A stretch of DNA of 21,932 nucleotides from an uncultured Collinsella sp. (GTDB taxonomy: Bacteria; Actinomycetota; Coriobacteriia; Coriobacteriales; Coriobacteriaceae), in NCBI GenBank assembly GCA_900541015.1, contig UQIB01000033.1, forward strand, positions 1-21,932, in the 5' to 3' direction. Position numbers and translations under genes: made by a program. Under the pieces are notes generated by a model that ran no database searches, had not been told where the DNA came from, and saw only the letters and a program-made list of their open reading frames with translations. Positions 20,499 to 21,932 of the stretch are shown one piece after another. Each line of letters begins with the position of its first letter. The stretch's first letter is position 1.

Positions 20499-21932
20499 CT
20501 ACAGCGCGCCGGAACCAGCTTGCATCATGCCGCCGGGACCCGAGGTCACGCCGCCGCTTACGGGCGCGGCGTTGCCGGTGTGCGGTGCCGCCGGGGCGGT
20601 ATCGCCTCCGAGCGCGCCGGCCGGACGCGGCGCCGGAATCTCACCCGTGCCATGGCTAAAGACGAACTTGCCGTCGGCAACATCGCAAAGCACCGTATCA
20701 CCTTCGCCCCACTCGCCGGCCAGCAGCTCCTCGGACAGCGGGTCCTCGATGAGCTTTTGGATGGCACGACGCAGCGGACGCGCGCCGTTGGTGAGGTCGG
20801 TACCCTCCGCCACAATCTTGTCGTAGGCCGCATCGGTAAGCTTGATGTTCATGCCGTTGGCAATCAAACGCTGACGCAGGTCGTCCACCAGCAGGTGCGC
20901 GATCTTGGTGAGATTCTCGCCCGAGAGCTTCTGGAACACCACGATGTCGTCGATACGGTTGAGCAACTCGGGGCGGAACAGGCGCTTGAGCTCGCCCATC
21001 GCGCGGCCGCGGATCTCACTCGACGTGAGACCCTGCTCGCCGGTGGTGCCAAAGCCAACGCTCGCATCCTGTGCGATCTCGCGGGCGCCCACGTTGGACG
21101 TCATGATGATCACGGTGTTGCGGAAGTCGACCGTCTTGCCCTGGCTATCGGTCAGACGACCCTCTTCCAGCACCTGCAGCAAGATGTTGAAGATATCGGG
21201 GTGCGCCTTCTCGATCTCGTCGAACAGCACGACCGAGTACGGGTGACGACGAACGGCCTTGGTGAGCTGGCCGCCCTCGTCGTGGCCCACGTAACCCGGG
21301 GGGCTACCGATGAGCTTGGAGACCTCGAACTCGCTGCCGAACTCCGACATGTCAAAGCTGATGAGCGCGTCCTTGCTGCCAAAGAGGTACTCGGCGAGCG
21401 TCTTGGCGAGCTCGGTCTTGCCCGTGCCGGTAGGACCCAGGAAGATAAAGCTGCCGCCGGGGCGACGCGGATCCTTGAGCGGCGAGCGGCTGCGGCGCAC
21501 GGCCTTGGCAACCGCCTCGACAGCCTCATCCTGACCGATGATGCGCGTCTTGAGCACGCTTTCGGCTTGCAGCAGGCGACGGCTCTCGCTCTCGGTAAGC
21601 GAGGACACCGGCACGCCCGAAGTCACGGACACGATATCGGCGATCTGACTCACATCGATGGTGAGCGGGCTGGCGTCGAGCTCTGCCGTCCAAGCGGCCT
21701 TGGCCTCGGCGAGCTCAATCTCGGCGGTCTTCTGCTGCTCGGTGATCTCGGCGGCCTTGTTCATATCGTCGCTCTCGGTGGCCTCCTGCGCGGCGGCCTT
21801 GAGCTCCTCTATGCGATGCTCGGCCTCGCGCACCGGCTCGGGCGCGCGATTCGCTGCGATGCGAGCGCGGGCACCGGCCTCGTCGATGAGGTCGATGGCC
21901 TTATCGGGCAGGAAGCGATCCTGGATGTAGCG
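20499..21932 (-). CDS. clpC: ClpC-type AAA+ chaperone, C-terminal part (5' end outside window)
   Basis: The frame is open to the window edge, giving 477 residues of the C-terminal portion. It begins near the end of the first AAA domain (DRFLPDKAIDLIDEAGAR). A coiled middle segment (EAEHRIEELKAAAQEATESDD) and the linker before the second AAA domain follow. In the second domain, Walker A is GPTGTGKT (166-173 of the fragment), then GSPPGYVGHDEGGQLT (pore loop GYVG), Walker B VVLFDEIEKAH, sensor 1 MTSNVG, and arginine-finger/sensor 2 motifs FRPELLNRID and GARPLRRAIQ. ClpC unfolds proteins for ClpP. After the D2 small domain comes an unusual Gly/Ala/Pro-rich tail of about 50 residues. ClpC rather than ClpB is favoured by the short middle segment and C-terminal motifs. 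Confidence 0.93.
   Translation of the reverse strand, partial: RYIQDRFLPDKAIDLIDEAGARARIAANRAPEPVREAEHRIEELKAAAQEATESDDMNKAAEITEQQKTAEIELAEAKAAWTAELDASPLTIDVSQIADIVSVTSGVPVSSLTESESRRLLQAESVLKTRIIGQDEAVEAVAKAVRRSRSPLKDPRRPGGSFIFLGPTGTGKTELAKTLAEYLFGSKDALISFDMSEFGSEFEVSKLIGSPPGYVGHDEGGQLTKAVRRHPYSVVLFDEIEKAHPDIFNILLQVLEEGRLTDSQGKTVDFRNTVIIMTSNVGAREIAQDASVGFGTTGEQGLTSSEIRGRAMGELKRLFRPELLNRIDDIVVFQKLSGENLTKIAHLLVDDLRQRLIANGMNIKLTDAAYDKIVAEGTDLTNGARPLRRAIQKLIEDPLSEELLAGEWGEGDTVLCDVADGKFVFSHGTGEIPAPRPAGALGGDTAPAAPHTGNAAPVSGGVTSGPGGMMQAGSGAL

Overview
The window looks like chromosome from a Coriobacteriia actinobacterium, most likely Collinsella or a close relative. That is inferred from the compact minus-strand block disA-ispD-ispF-cysS-rlmB-yacP-like, a clpC-type gene and the GC-rich codon use of these core genes. 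I ran no database search, so the organism is an inference.

Layout. 1-1106 holds four minus-strand tRNA genes (Met, Thr-GGT, Tyr, then Thr-TGT) around roughly 780 bases with no convincing protein gene. That gap carries two families of inverted repeats, one of them an array with a period of about 80 bp. 1200-2609 is a single-gene unit in which an excisionase-type DNA-binding domain is fused to a HipA/CtkA-like kinase, behind a 20-bp inverted repeat. 2637-8237 is the core housekeeping operon on the minus strand: c-di-AMP synthase, two MEP isoprenoid enzymes, cysteinyl-tRNA synthetase, a 23S rRNA methyltransferase and a NYN-domain nuclease. Between cysS and rlmB lie two tandem structured elements of about 100 nt that share unpaired sequence but differ by compensatory changes in their stems. 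8397-9163 is a Mn2+ riboswitch (yybP-ykoY type) with its terminator, then the manganese exporter mntP. 9193-11020 is a hipBA toxin-antitoxin operon with three 27-bp-phased operators, the first lying inside the likely mntP terminator hairpin. 11147-12604 is the dipeptidase pepD. 12753-13630 is a RelB-like/PIN toxin-antitoxin pair.

13846-19295 is the most interesting segment: a compact peptide natural-product (RiPP) operon read on the minus strand. It starts with a 37-residue, five-cysteine precursor too short for a usual ORF list. An intercistronic terminator-like hairpin follows, then an ABC-2 ATPase, two ABC-2 membrane subunits, a radical SAM/SPASM maturase and a one-piece ABC exporter without a peptidase domain. 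Upstream, 19465-20371 encodes a YozG-like Cro/C1 regulator and a DUF2975-like membrane protein, and the precursor promoter carries a palindrome. This block is visibly AT-richer than the flanking core genes, suggesting horizontal acquisition.

The right edge, 20499-21932, is the C-terminal part of a ClpC-type AAA+ chaperone that runs out of the window.

How the genes work together: the core block supplies translation, rRNA and isoprenoid functions. The accessory genes form two unrelated HipA-fold kinase loci, one conventional TA pair and one Cys-rich peptide biosynthesis, transport and probable immunity cluster.
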